Below, in pieces: positions 33,758 through 34,155 of a DNA stretch of 34,155 nucleotides. The translations under genes and the position numbers were made by a program. Under the pieces are notes generated by a model. The model saw nothing but the letters and a program-made list of their open reading frames with translations, did not search any database and had not been told where the DNA came from. Numbering within the stretch: the first letter of the stretch is position 1; each line of letters starts with the position of its first letter. Location: assembly GCF_003318165.1 (NCBI RefSeq), contig NZ_QOCB01000026.1, forward strand, positions 1 through 34,155. Direction: 5' to 3'. The DNA is from Psychromonas sp. B3M02. Lineage in GTDB: Bacteria > Pseudomonadota > Gammaproteobacteria > Enterobacterales > Psychromonadaceae.

Positions 33758-33920
33758 AATATCCTCCTGAATTTTAAGTGATTATTTCATCTACAATATC
33801 ATAACCACAGTTATCTGCTCAATTTTTCTACTTTTAATCAAGGTCCGGCCCCGCATCTCTTTAGGACAAGTTTACAAGCAACGAATAACACCTCATTGAT
33901 TGTATTGCAAAGTACTCCGC

Positions 33921-33981
33921 CAACGATGAAATAAGTTATTTTAACAAAAGAAATAGATCAATTAATCAGTGTGATTGGTAT
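33921..33981 (-). repeat. MITE-like repeat, truncated copy 4 (inverted)
   Basis: Only one end survives: CAACGATGAAATAAGTTATT, then TTAACAAAAGAAATAGATCA and a terminus GTGATTGGTAT. It matches the inverted copy at 8395-8557 over its last ~60 bp. It lies 33 bp from full copy 5 and is inverted relative to it. The remainder of 33758-33920 shows no gene or clear signal. Confidence 0.7.
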
Positions 33982-34014
33982 AAACAGAGACTCTAAAAAT
34001 TTAAACCATCATTT

Positions 34015-34155
34015 ATACCAATCATAGTAAGTAACTGATCTATTTTACTTGTTAAAACAACTTTTTTTTCGTTGTAAGTTTCGTATAGGGAACAACCATT
34101 TACATCAACTTACGCCTCAAACTAAGCCATTTTTCCGGCGCAAAATTTAGATCAG
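34015..34155 (+). mobile_element. MITE-like repeat, copy 5, cut by the window end
   Basis: Over its 141 visible bases this copy differs from copy 1 (151-312) by only one substitution and a small change in the T-run, which points to recent movement or gene conversion. Both are in the same orientation. The right end of the element lies beyond the window. Confidence 0.88.

Noticed and set aside
1-34155. CRISPR arrays, tRNA or rRNA genes, prophage or defence islands
   Set aside because: No regularly spaced short repeats, cloverleaf-like sequences or phage/defence gene signatures were seen on either strand.

Overview
The window looks like chromosomal DNA of an AT-rich marine gammaproteobacterium. 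Its Syd, QueF, PpnN, Xni, YbiT and SfsA proteins resemble those of E. coli and Vibrio, and the lean AT-rich style fits a psychrophilic genus such as Psychromonas. The genus is an inference from protein character, not a measured match. I see no rRNA, tRNA, CRISPR array, phage or transposase gene. I call 28 protein genes, including a 52-codon YqaE/Pmp3 gene with a TTG start near the right end.

Layout. Positions 1-960 hold a terminator from an off-window gene, a full copy of a ~162-bp palindromic-ended repeat, and a PaiA-like acetyltransferase. Positions 961-3566 hold a ~500-bp AT-rich non-coding stretch and an orphan HAD-domain protein of the kind found in surface-polysaccharide loci. Positions 3658-7323 (minus strand) hold a TerB-like protein, a membrane diguanylate cyclase, a RIO kinase and an EamA transporter. 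Positions 7518-8387 encode a secreted delta-class carbonic anhydrase. Positions 8774-16366 hold syd, divergent from queF, then a TPR/membrane protein with a GGDEF-like remnant, a soluble coiled-coil diguanylate cyclase, ppnN and xni. Positions 16572-19885 hold an anchored protein of unknown function and a nucleobase permease. Positions 19976-26225 hold a D-2-hydroxyacid dehydrogenase, a COG2509-type flavoprotein, a small Cys-rich protein, sfsA, a Prx5-type peroxiredoxin and a chemoreceptor. Positions 26516-33757 hold a U32-family protein, a small membrane protein, ybiT, rhlE, two tandem DoxX-like paralogues and yqaE. The window ends inside a second, nearly identical full copy of the repeat.

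How genes fit together. Most units are one or two genes bounded by clear intrinsic terminators. The block most likely to act together is 10362-14117, a membrane sensor-like protein followed by a diguanylate cyclase with intact GGEEF and inhibitory RxxD sites, placed between queF and ppnN-xni. The ppnN start region can fold so that its Shine-Dalgarno sequence is paired. A Fur-box-like palindrome lies between the small Cys-rich gene and sfsA. The repeat family (five full or partial copies) is the clearest mobile signal and looks like a non-autonomous element (MITE). No complete new defence or metabolic system is evident. The best leads are the SD-masking hairpin, the Fur-box/Cys-rich gene, the paired c-di-GMP genes and the repeat family.
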